A stretch of 64,000 nucleotides of DNA from an alpha proteobacterium SCGC AAA536-G10. Lineage in GTDB: Bacteria > Pseudomonadota > Alphaproteobacteria > Puniceispirillales > Marisalimonadaceae. Below are positions 17,927-26,206 of the stretch, piece by piece. Every line of letters begins with the position of its first letter. Position 1 is the first letter of the stretch. Under the pieces are notes generated by a model, which saw only the letters and a program-made list of their open reading frames with translations, was not told the origin of the DNA and searched no databases. The stretch spans positions 25,831 to 89,830 of the forward strand of contig ARQU01000009.1 in NCBI GenBank assembly GCA_000384615.1, read 5' to 3'. The position numbers and the translations under genes are program-made.

Positions 17927-19237
17927 ATGTTTTTACAAAATGCAATTGCAAAAAGAATCGATGATAATGACCCAGTCAAAGTAGCTCTAATAGGAGCTGG
18001 TAAATTTGGTTCAATGTTTTTGAGTCAAGTTCCAAGCACTATAGGAATAGAAGTTTTAGTTATTGCAGATCTAAAACCTGAAAATGCCATAAAAGCTTGT
18101 AAAAACGTTGGTTGGAGTGACGATTTAATCAACAAAACAAAGTTTGTTGATAAAGGTGCTGATGCGATAAAATTAAATGAAGTTGAGGTAGTTATTGAGG
18201 CAACAGGATTTCCTGCAGCTGGTATTGAACATGCAATACAAGCTTTTCAAAATGGCAAACATATAATAATGGTAAATGTTGAAGCAGATGTTTTGGCCGG
18301 AGCAGCTTTAGCTAAAGAAGCTAATTCTGTAGGAGTTGTTTATTCCATGGCTTATGGAGATCAACCTGCCCTAACTGCAGAAATAGTTGAGTGGGCAAGA
18401 GCTTCTGGCTTTAATGTCACTAGCGCGGGTAAAGGAACCAGATATCAACCAATATACCACAAATCATCACCTGACACAGTATGGGATTACTACGGCTTGA
18501 CCCACGAAGAAGCAAGAAAAGCAGGAATGAATCCTAAAATGTTCAACTCATTTTTAGATGGGACTAAGTCAGGATTGGAAATGGCTGCCATAGCTAATGC
18601 ATGTGATCTAGAAGTCCCAACTAATGGTCTATTATTTCCACCATGTGGAATGGACGATCTTGCAAATATTTTAAAACCATTAGAATTTGGTGGTTTGTTA
18701 GAAAAGAATGGACAAGTTGAAGTTGTATCTTCACTTGAGAGAGATGGTCGACCCGTATTTAGAGATTTACGTTGGGGCGTGTATGCCGTGTTAGAAGCTC
18801 CAAATGATTATGCGGCGTCTTGTTTCAAACAATATGGAATGAATACTGATGATACTGGGAAATATTCTGCGATGTATAAACCTTTTCACCTTATAGGGAT
18901 GGAGCTAAATATATCAGTTTTTTCAGCTGCATTGTTAAATCAGGCAACGGGACAAACCAAAAAGTTTACTGGAGATGTTGTATCAACAACTAAGAAAAAT
19001 TTGAAAAAAGGTGAAATTCTTGATGGAGAAGGTGGAGCAACTGTATGGGGCAAACTTGTACCATCAAAACTATCTTTATCAATGGAAGCTCTTCCTATTG
19101 GGCTAGCTCATGGAATTAAACTTAAAAATGAAATTAAAGAAAATAAAATAATTACATGGAATGATGTTGATTTTTCATCAAATGATCCTGCAATTTCATA
19201 CAGAAGAAAAATGGAAAAGGATTTTAAAAAATCATAG
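17927..19237 (+). CDS. Homoserine-dehydrogenase-like NAD(P) oxidoreductase with C-terminal SAF-type domain
   Basis: VKVALIGAGKFGSMFLSQV; EATGFPAAGIEHAIQAFQNGKHIIMVNVEADVLAG; GEILDGEGGATVWGKLVP. Confidence 0.8.
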   Translation: MFLQNAIAKRIDDNDPVKVALIGAGKFGSMFLSQVPSTIGIEVLVIADLKPENAIKACKNVGWSDDLINKTKFVDKGADAIKLNEVEVVIEATGFPAAGIEHAIQAFQNGKHIIMVNVEADVLAGAALAKEANSVGVVYSMAYGDQPALTAEIVEWARASGFNVTSAGKGTRYQPIYHKSSPDTVWDYYGLTHEEARKAGMNPKMFNSFLDGTKSGLEMAAIANACDLEVPTNGLLFPPCGMDDLANILKPLEFGGLLEKNGQVEVVSSLERDGRPVFRDLRWGVYAVLEAPNDYAASCFKQYGMNTDDTGKYSAMYKPFHLIGMELNISVFSAALLNQATGQTKKFTGDVVSTTKKNLKKGEILDGEGGATVWGKLVPSKLSLSMEALPIGLAHGIKLKNEIKENKIITWNDVDFSSNDPAISYRRKMEKDFKKS

Positions 19238-20063
19238 GCTTATCTGGTCCTTTATCTAAACGCCATACAAAACCTGAATTTCCTTCGTTTGGAAAAAATT
19301 TTCTTAATAGTGGATCATGACCAGGTATTACCAGTTCGTCCTTTGAAGCTAACTTTCTGATGGTTTTAAAACCATTGAGCATATCTTCAAGATCTACAAC
19401 AATCGGAAAAGGTTTACCTGTGAGAAAATTTTCATAAAAGTGAGTGGCATCAGATGCTAAACACATATATCCGTTTTCAGTTTTAACTCTTACTGACTGC
19501 AATCCTCTTGAGTGTCCTCCAATAAGGTGAGTGGTTACTCCAGGTTGAATTGCTCCAATTCCATTATAAAATATAACTCTTCCTGAAAAAACATTTTTTA
19601 CCATATGGCATACATGTTCTCCAGTGAAAGGCATTTTTATTGTCTCGTGACACATACAAGGTCCAGTTGCATACGCCATTTCTGTTTCTTGCAAGTGAAA
19701 CTTTGCATTAGGAAACTCAATTAATCCCCCTGCATGATCATAATGTAAATGCGTTATAATAACGTCAGTTACTTGACTGGCATTTATATTGATTGCTTTA
19801 AGAGCCTCAGATGGTGATCTATCAATTGGCCTATTTCTTCTTTTTGCTTCTTCGTAATCATAACCAGTATCAATAATAATAATATCTTTGTCTGATTTAA
19901 GGACCCATATAAAATAATCAATTGTATGAGCTTCGTGGGAATGATCATCAAATATGAAACTCTCTTTTCTAGTCCTGTCCGTTCTTTCTGCATATTTTAA
20001 AGCATATACTTCCCATTTTTTTTCTAAAACTGTATCCACTTTAATTTCTCCTTTGACAATCAA
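19224..20063 (-). CDS. MBL-fold hydrolase, AHL-lactonase-like
   Basis: HLHYDHAGGL metal motif, IIIDTGYDYEEAKRR, GHSRGLQSVRV, ASDATHFYEN. Confidence 0.82.
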   Translation of the reverse strand: MIVKGEIKVDTVLEKKWEVYALKYAERTDRTRKESFIFDDHSHEAHTIDYFIWVLKSDKDIIIIDTGYDYEEAKRRNRPIDRSPSEALKAININASQVTDVIITHLHYDHAGGLIEFPNAKFHLQETEMAYATGPCMCHETIKMPFTGEHVCHMVKNVFSGRVIFYNGIGAIQPGVTTHLIGGHSRGLQSVRVKTENGYMCLASDATHFYENFLTGKPFPIVVDLEDMLNGFKTIRKLASKDELVIPGHDPLLRKFFPNEGNSGFVWRLDKGPDKPMIF

Positions 20064-21019
20064 ACTTCTTCTAGTCTATCGGTGGCTGGAGGGGGTGTTG
20101 GGCTAATATTAGATATTAAATTATAAGTTTCTTGATCTAAAGAAATTTCCACTGAGTCTAGTGATGGTTTTAATTGTTTTAAGTTTCTTGCACTTATAAT
20201 AGGTGCAGTTATAGCATCATTATATGATACCCAAGCAACAGCTAAAGCAATTGGGTCATAATCTAAATCGTTAGCTAAATTGACAAGTGAATGAGCTACG
20301 TCGTACATCCAATTTTGACCATATCTTTTTTTATATTTAGAATTATCGTGCAGTCTACCCAAACTATTTTTATTAGATGAATTAACTGAACTATATTTTC
20401 CAGTGAGAAGTCCACCACCCAATGGACTATAGCTAATAACGCCAATATTTTCAGTTTTGGACATAGGAAGAATTTCGACCTCAGCTTGTCTTTTAACTAT
20501 GTTGTACATAGGCTGAAGAATATCAATTGACGGGAACCCATTTTTTTCCGCAACCAACTGCGCTTTCATAACTTGCCAAGCAGAAAAATTTGAAGCACCT
20601 AATTGAAAAAATTTTCCTTCTTCTCTAAGTTTTTGAAGTGTTTCAAATGTTTCTTCTAATGGGACATTGTCATCCCAATGATGTAAGAAAAAAACATCTA
20701 CATAGTCTTGCTTTAATCTTTTAAGACTTTCTTCTAACTGTGATCTTATATTTTTACCACTAGACCCACCAACTGATCCGGCCTTAGTAATTAAAATTAT
20801 CTTATCCCTTTCTTCTTTAATTAAATTACCAAGTATTACTTCTGACTTACCTCCCGTATATACAAAAGCAGTATCAAAGAAGTTTATACCTCTATCACGA
20901 CATGCTTCATACATTTCTTGACTATCTTTTTCGTTTGCTCCGTCACCAAATTGCATAGTACCAAAACATAACGATGAGTTTTTTAGATTATTAGGTCCAA
21001 ACTCTCTTATCATTTTCAT
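20060..21019 (-). CDS. Aldo/keto reductase
   Basis: LCFGTMQFG, INFFDTAFVYTGGKSEVILGNLI, LGASNFSAWQV; 4-bp overlap with downstream MBL gene. Confidence 0.88.
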   Translation of the reverse strand: MKMIREFGPNNLKNSSLCFGTMQFGDGANEKDSQEMYEACRDRGINFFDTAFVYTGGKSEVILGNLIKEERDKIILITKAGSVGGSSGKNIRSQLEESLKRLKQDYVDVFFLHHWDDNVPLEETFETLQKLREEGKFFQLGASNFSAWQVMKAQLVAEKNGFPSIDILQPMYNIVKRQAEVEILPMSKTENIGVISYSPLGGGLLTGKYSSVNSSNKNSLGRLHDNSKYKKRYGQNWMYDVAHSLVNLANDLDYDPIALAVAWVSYNDAITAPIISARNLKQLKPSLDSVEISLDQETYNLISNISPTPPPATDRLEEV

Positions 21020-21032
21020 ATAACAAAACCTC

Positions 21033-21806
21033 TTAATTATTCTTAAAATTTCTCATCCAAGTAAGACCCGCTTCAGTAGTAGTCTTTGGTTTATACTCAG
21101 CTCCAACAATACTTTTATATCCAGCTTTGTATATTTCGGGAATAATGTAACTAAAGTCTAATTCCCCACTATCTGGTTCTGCTCGATCCTGTACTGATGC
21201 TATTTGGACATGACCAATAAAAGGTAAATTATCTTTAAATCTTTTAAGTACATTGCCTTGATTTATTTGAACATGGTAAAAATCAAACATAATTTTAACA
21301 GTATCTGATCCAACTAGTTCACAAATTTCTCTTGCTTGCTCTACTTTAGTTAAAAAGTATCCTGGATTATCTTTTAAATTTAAAGGTTCAATAACTAATC
21401 CTATACCACTATCTTTTAGTAAGTCCTTAGCAAACTTTAAATTATCAATAAAAGTCACGAGAGATTTTGTTGATAAATCCGTCACACCAGCCATAGCATG
21501 AATATTTTTTGATTTAATAACTTTAGCATACTCAAAAGCTTGAATTATAGCATCTCTTGCTTCAGAAATTCTTGATGGAACTGCAAGTAAACCATTATCA
21601 CCTTCCTCAATATTACCCTTTATAGTATTTATACCCATCACTGGTAAATTAACTTCATCTAAAGCTTTTTTTATATCTTGTGAGTCAAATTGATATGGAT
21701 ATTGAAATTCAACAGCATCAAATCCATATTCTTTTGCTTTATAAATAGCATCTATTTGGGAAAATTCATTCCATAAAAGACCTAAATTTGCAGAAAATTT
21801 ATACAT
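21033..21806 (-). CDS. Hydroxypyruvate isomerase / OtnI-like TIM barrel
   Basis: KFSANLGLLWNEF..., FDAVEFQYPY, NLKDNPGYFLT, IMFDFYHVQINQGN, GHVQIASVQDRAEPDSGELDF. Confidence 0.85.
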   Translation of the reverse strand: MYKFSANLGLLWNEFSQIDAIYKAKEYGFDAVEFQYPYQFDSQDIKKALDEVNLPVMGINTIKGNIEEGDNGLLAVPSRISEARDAIIQAFEYAKVIKSKNIHAMAGVTDLSTKSLVTFIDNLKFAKDLLKDSGIGLVIEPLNLKDNPGYFLTKVEQAREICELVGSDTVKIMFDFYHVQINQGNVLKRFKDNLPFIGHVQIASVQDRAEPDSGELDFSYIIPEIYKAGYKSIVGAEYKPKTTTEAGLTWMRNFKNN

Positions 21807-21810
21807 AATA

Positions 21811-22458
21811 TTAATCCCATTCTACATTAAATTTTTTTATAACTGAGTTTATTTGAGATTCATCTAATGCTTTTGCATCTGCTCCTTTTAAGATTAGAGC
21901 TAATTTTGCAGTAGCTTCTAATTCTTCAATAGCATTAACTGAAGATTCTAAGTCTTTGCCTGAGACAACGGGTCCATGGTTAGCTAACAGAACTGCTGAT
22001 CTTTTACCAGCAAGATCTTTGATTGCATCCCCCATAGCAGGGTCACCAGGCACAAAGAAGGGAAGTAACTTAACTTTCCCTAACAGCATTATTGAGTATG
22101 GTGTATAAGATGGTAATACATTATCTTCATCTATTCCAGGTAGCATAGATAAAGCAACAGAATGAGTAGAATGAAGATGAACTACAGCACCAGATTTCAT
22201 ACCTCTTGTTTCATAAAAAGCTTTGTGAAGGGGTAACTCCTTAGTTGGTGATAAAGACCCTATGAATTGACCTGACTTTGTCACTTTAACTATTTCATTT
22301 GGTTCAAGCCTTCCAAATGAAGATCCTGAGGGTGTAACTAGTATATCATCATTATCTAAACGAACTGAAATATTACCTGTTGATCCATGAGTAATACCCC
22401 TATCAAACATTGAAGACGCCAAAGTACAGATTTGTTCTCTTAATTTATTTTCGTTCAT
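21811..22458 (-). CDS. Class II aldolase/adducin family, OtnC-like
   Basis: GNISVRLDNDDILVTPSGSSFGRL, VVHLHSTHSVALSML, NHGPVVSG. Confidence 0.85.
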   Translation of the reverse strand: MNENKLREQICTLASSMFDRGITHGSTGNISVRLDNDDILVTPSGSSFGRLEPNEIVKVTKSGQFIGSLSPTKELPLHKAFYETRGMKSGAVVHLHSTHSVALSMLPGIDEDNVLPSYTPYSIMLLGKVKLLPFFVPGDPAMGDAIKDLAGKRSAVLLANHGPVVSGKDLESSVNAIEELEATAKLALILKGADAKALDESQINSVIKKFNVEWD

Positions 22459-22489
22459 TTATAAAATATAACCTATATATATATTAATT

Positions 22490-22966
22490 TCAGTAACCAA
22501 ATAATTGGTATAAAATACCTATAGACAAGCCAATTACCACATGACTGCCAATAGCTAAGGAACAAGATAAAAAAGGTGATGGTGTTTTTAATCCCAGAAA
22601 ACCTTTACCCAAAACAGGCATGAAGAAAAACCAAGGAACAACAACACTTAGCAAACCAAAAACAAATCCATTAAAAATTGAAGCATTACAAATATTATAT
22701 TTTAGTAACATAAAGAAAAATATTGAATACATAATCGCAATAGTGTAATGAACAGCCCATCCAATTTTTAATTCATTTTTAATTGGGGGCACTTCTTCGA
22801 TTATTGGATTATATATTTTTGCTTTTGATATTAATAATATATACCATCTTCCAACAATAGCCCAGTCTGATGGATTTATGTCATACATAATTTTTAATAA
22901 TCTCTGCCAAATATCCATCACAAGACATGAAATAATCCCAATAATTACAATGTTGAATATTTCCAT
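22490..22966 (-). CDS. DUF2938-like membrane protein
   Basis: MDIWQRLLKIMYDINPSDWAIVGRWYILL, GWAVHYTIAIMYSIFFFMLL. Confidence 0.65.
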   Translation of the reverse strand: MEIFNIVIIGIISCLVMDIWQRLLKIMYDINPSDWAIVGRWYILLISKAKIYNPIIEEVPPIKNELKIGWAVHYTIAIMYSIFFFMLLKYNICNASIFNGFVFGLLSVVVPWFFFMPVLGKGFLGLKTPSPFLSCSLAIGSHVVIGLSIGILYQLFGY

Positions 22967-23109
22967 TAAAAGCCCTTTTTATATTTAAATTTTTATAGCA
23001 ATGAACTCTTTAACAATATAAAACAATATAAGGGATCTTTAAAATATATCTATTGTATTTTATTTTTTTGATGAACTTTGAAACTATAAAAACTAGAGGA
23101 GAGAGATTT

Positions 23110-23844
23110 ATGGCTAATTTTAATGGACAAACTGCAGTAATTACTGGAGGAGCACAAGGTATTGGTTTAGCGACTGCAAGGAGTTTTATTAACGATGGCT
23201 GTGAAGTTATGATTTGGGACATAGATGAGAAAAAGGGTGTGGAGGCAGCAAAAGAGCTAAATTGTCATTTTTTAAAAGTTGATCAAACTAATAACAACTT
23301 AGTCGAAGAAGTTACAGAAAAAACTCTTAAACAAATAAATAAAATTGATATTCTAGTTTGTAGCGCAGGTATTGCTGGACCAACTTATTCAACTTGGGAT
23401 TATCCTGTTGAAGAATGGTCAAGAGTATTTGACGTAAATGTAAATGGTGTATTTTACTGTAATAAGCATGTTGTAAAATCAATGCGTGAAAAAAATTATG
23501 GTAGAATTATCAATATAGCCTCAATTGCAGGCAAAGAAGGTAATCCTAATGCTCCTGCATATTCCGCATCTAAAGCAGCTGTAATAGGTTTAACAAAATC
23601 TCTTGGTAAAGAAACAGCAGATAAAGACATCGCTGTTAATTGTATAACACCAGCTACTGCTAAAACGAGAATTCTTGATCAAGTATCACAGGAATTTATT
23701 GATTATATGATTTCAAAAATTCCAAGAAATAGATTTGTCACCGTCGAAGAAGTTGCAGCTCTTATTACGTTTCTAGCAAGTAAGGAAAATAGTTTTACCA
23801 CTGCAGGTGTCTTTGATATTTCAGGTGGTAGAGCTACTTATTAA
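23110..23844 (+). CDS. SDR family oxidoreductase
   Basis: TAVITGGAQGIGLATARSF, YxxxK at YSASKAAVIGLTKSL; start chosen at MANFNGQ after AGAGGAGAGAG. Confidence 0.9.
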   Translation: MANFNGQTAVITGGAQGIGLATARSFINDGCEVMIWDIDEKKGVEAAKELNCHFLKVDQTNNNLVEEVTEKTLKQINKIDILVCSAGIAGPTYSTWDYPVEEWSRVFDVNVNGVFYCNKHVVKSMREKNYGRIINIASIAGKEGNPNAPAYSASKAAVIGLTKSLGKETADKDIAVNCITPATAKTRILDQVSQEFIDYMISKIPRNRFVTVEEVAALITFLASKENSFTTAGVFDISGGRATY

Positions 23845-23846
23845 TT

Positions 23847-23951
23847 GGTGAGGATTTTTAGGAGATCCTCTGCACCTTAACTCAAAAACTAATAATCGGG
23901 GGAGGAACTTATTAGCTAGAATTAGTACAATTAAACGGGGGAGTTTTATTG
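23847..23951. ncRNA. Candidate structured RNA: three consecutive hairpins (strand unresolved)
   Basis: Hairpins 23847-23876, 23889-23915, 23928-23951 with loops containing AGGAG, GGGGGAGGA, GGGGGA on + (CUCCU, CCUCCCCC, UCCCCC on -). Confidence 0.35.
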
Positions 23952-24083
23952 AACACTCTCATTAATTAAGTTTTTTTCGGAATTTGTCTTGTGATAATAA
24001 AAATTAACTTTAAAAGCTTTAAATCTGTTATATATTTGTGCAAAAAACTTTCTTTTATAATTTTTGTTTAATAATTAATCATT

Positions 24084-24686
24084 TTAAACTTCTGTATTAA
24101 GTTCCATTACTGCTGAAAGTATTACAACTGCGAATAAAGAAAGTCCCATTCCCCTATTTACCCAAAGCTGCTTGTTAGATGTTAATGACCATCTTTTTAG
24201 ACTTATCCCTAACCACAGCCAAAATAAATGTATAGGTATCCAAATTGAATTTACTATAATAAATTTAGTTAGAATCTCAACATCATATGAAGCCATTCCA
24301 AGTGAGAGCACTACAAACAAATGTCCTTGGACCACATAAGCCTTTGGATTGACAAATTGTAAAAAAATTCCTTCATATAATTTTGGAGCTTTAAAACTTT
24401 GTTTAAAACCAGTTTTATTTTCAGATGTAGCTATACGCCAAGATAAAAAAGATAAGTAAGATAATGATAAAAATAAAAAAGTTAGTTCAACTCCTTCAAT
24501 TTCAAACAAAAACTGTTTAAAGCCTAGCACAACTAGTAATGCTACCCCATTAGTTCCAAAAAACAACCCAATGAGATACATCATTCCAACTTTCCATCCA
24601 AAACCAGCACCAACACCAGCTAAAGAAAGTACACCTGGACCAGGAGTAACCATCATTAAAAAACTAATAATTATGTAAGCAATCAT
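24084..24686 (-). CDS. LysE/RhtB family amino-acid exporter
   Basis: MIAYIIISFLMMVTPGPGVLSLAGVGAGFGWKVG; QFVNPKAYV. Confidence 0.88.
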   Translation of the reverse strand: MIAYIIISFLMMVTPGPGVLSLAGVGAGFGWKVGMMYLIGLFFGTNGVALLVVLGFKQFLFEIEGVELTFLFLSLSYLSFLSWRIATSENKTGFKQSFKAPKLYEGIFLQFVNPKAYVVQGHLFVVLSLGMASYDVEILTKFIIVNSIWIPIHLFWLWLGISLKRWSLTSNKQLWVNRGMGLSLFAVVILSAVMELNTEV

Positions 24687-24772
24687 TTAAATCTATAAAT
24701 AAAATCTATACCTTGGCTCAATAGGATTATTTTTGAAAATATAATTATAATAAGATTTTGATAATCACATTA

Positions 24773-26185
24773 TTATAGAAAAATCTTTCCTGGGTTCATT
24801 ATTTTTTTTGGATCAAAAGCATTTTTAACTTTTTTCATAAAGTCTACAGCGTTTCCTAATTCCTTCAACATATATTTTCTTTTGCCTTGTCCAATACCAT
24901 GCTCTCCGGTACATGTACCATCCATTCTAATAGCCCTTTCAGATATTCTGATTAAAAAACTATCTAGTTTGTCTAATTCAGTCTTGCTGTTTTTATCAAT
25001 TAGTAATGCAACATGAAAATTTCCATCACCTGCATGACTTACTATTGGACCTATCAATTCGTTCTTTTCCATGTCTTCAATCGTTTCTGTAATACAATCA
25101 GACAATTTGGAAATTGGCACACAAACGTCTGTTGAATAAATTTCTGCCTCAGGCCTTACTGACCTACATGACCAATATGCATCATGCCTTGCTTTCCATA
25201 ATTTGTTTCTTTCTTCATTATTAGAAGTCCATTCAAAATCGTTACCACCAAAATCTGATGCTATTTCACTAAATAATTCTGATTGCTCTTTTACAGATTT
25301 TTCACTGCCATGAAACTCTAATAGTAATAAAGGCGCTTCAGGAAGGTTTGTCTTAGAATAACTATTAACTGCCTTTACTTGAGCAACATCTAAAAACTCT
25401 ATCCTTGCTACTGGTATTCCAGCTTGTACAGTCATTATAACTGCATCAGTTGCATCCTTAACTGATGGAAAACTTACTCTACCTCCTGCAATAACTTCCG
25501 GGATACCATAAAGCTTTAGTGTAATTTCTGTAGTTATACCTAATGTCCCCTCTGAACCAACCATTAACCGAGTTAAATCATAACCTGCTGAACTTTTTCT
25601 AGCTTTATTTGCTGTTTTTATTATTTGACCATCAGGAGTAACAACCTCAAGAGCAATTACATTATCTTTCATTGTTCCATAACGCACTGCATTTGTTCCA
25701 GAAGCTCGAGTAGCTGTCATCCCACCAAGTGAAGCATTTGCACCAGGATCAATTGGAAAAAACAATCCAGTATCTCTTAAGTGGGTGTTTAGTTGTTCTC
25801 TGGTAACCCCAGGTTGAACAACAACTAACAGATCTTCCTGATGTACAGTCAGGATCTTATTCATATTATTCATATCAATAGAAATTCCGCCATAAGGAGC
25901 ATTAAGATGTCCTTCAAATGAAGAGCCAACACCAAAAGGAATTATTGGACATTTAAATTCATTACAAATTTTTACAACTTTTTGAACATCTCCTTTGCTC
26001 TCGGCAAAAACAACGCCATTGGGTAATTCTGATTCATGAATAGTCATCGTATGAGTATGTTGTTCAAGTATACTTTTACTACTAGAGAATTGTTGCCCAA
26101 ATTCTTCTTGAATTTTTTTTATACATAAATTGATGCTCTCTTTATCATAATCCTCGTCAGACCATACAGAAACACTACCATCCAT
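24773..26185 (-). CDS. FAD-binding oxidase / D-lactate dehydrogenase (GlcD/Dld-type), paralog A
   Basis: PFGVGSSFEGHLNAPYGGISIDMNNMNKIL, RASGTNAVRYGTMKDNVI, GTCTGEHGIGQGKRKYM. Confidence 0.9.
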   Translation of the reverse strand: MDGSVSVWSDEDYDKESINLCIKKIQEEFGQQFSSSKSILEQHTHTMTIHESELPNGVVFAESKGDVQKVVKICNEFKCPIIPFGVGSSFEGHLNAPYGGISIDMNNMNKILTVHQEDLLVVVQPGVTREQLNTHLRDTGLFFPIDPGANASLGGMTATRASGTNAVRYGTMKDNVIALEVVTPDGQIIKTANKARKSSAGYDLTRLMVGSEGTLGITTEITLKLYGIPEVIAGGRVSFPSVKDATDAVIMTVQAGIPVARIEFLDVAQVKAVNSYSKTNLPEAPLLLLEFHGSEKSVKEQSELFSEIASDFGGNDFEWTSNNEERNKLWKARHDAYWSCRSVRPEAEIYSTDVCVPISKLSDCITETIEDMEKNELIGPIVSHAGDGNFHVALLIDKNSKTELDKLDSFLIRISERAIRMDGTCTGEHGIGQGKRKYMLKELGNAVDFMKKVKNAFDPKKIMNPGKIFL

Positions 26186-26206
26186 TTTAAAAACCTTTTC
26201 TATAAT

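Noticed and set aside
19224-19237. 14-bp convergent overlap of the SAF oxidoreductase and MBL genes as an antisense regulatory device
   Set aside because: Short convergent overlaps are common in compact genomes; no further evidence.
19224-20063. MBL protein as a quorum-quenching system
   Set aside because: The HxHxDH motif supports AHL-lactonase-like family only; no luxI/luxR genes nearby, and the sugar-acid context fits a metabolic lactonase at least as well.
23010-23222. 70-aa minus-strand ORF
   Set aside because: Overlaps the start of the SDR gene on the opposite strand; no family features.
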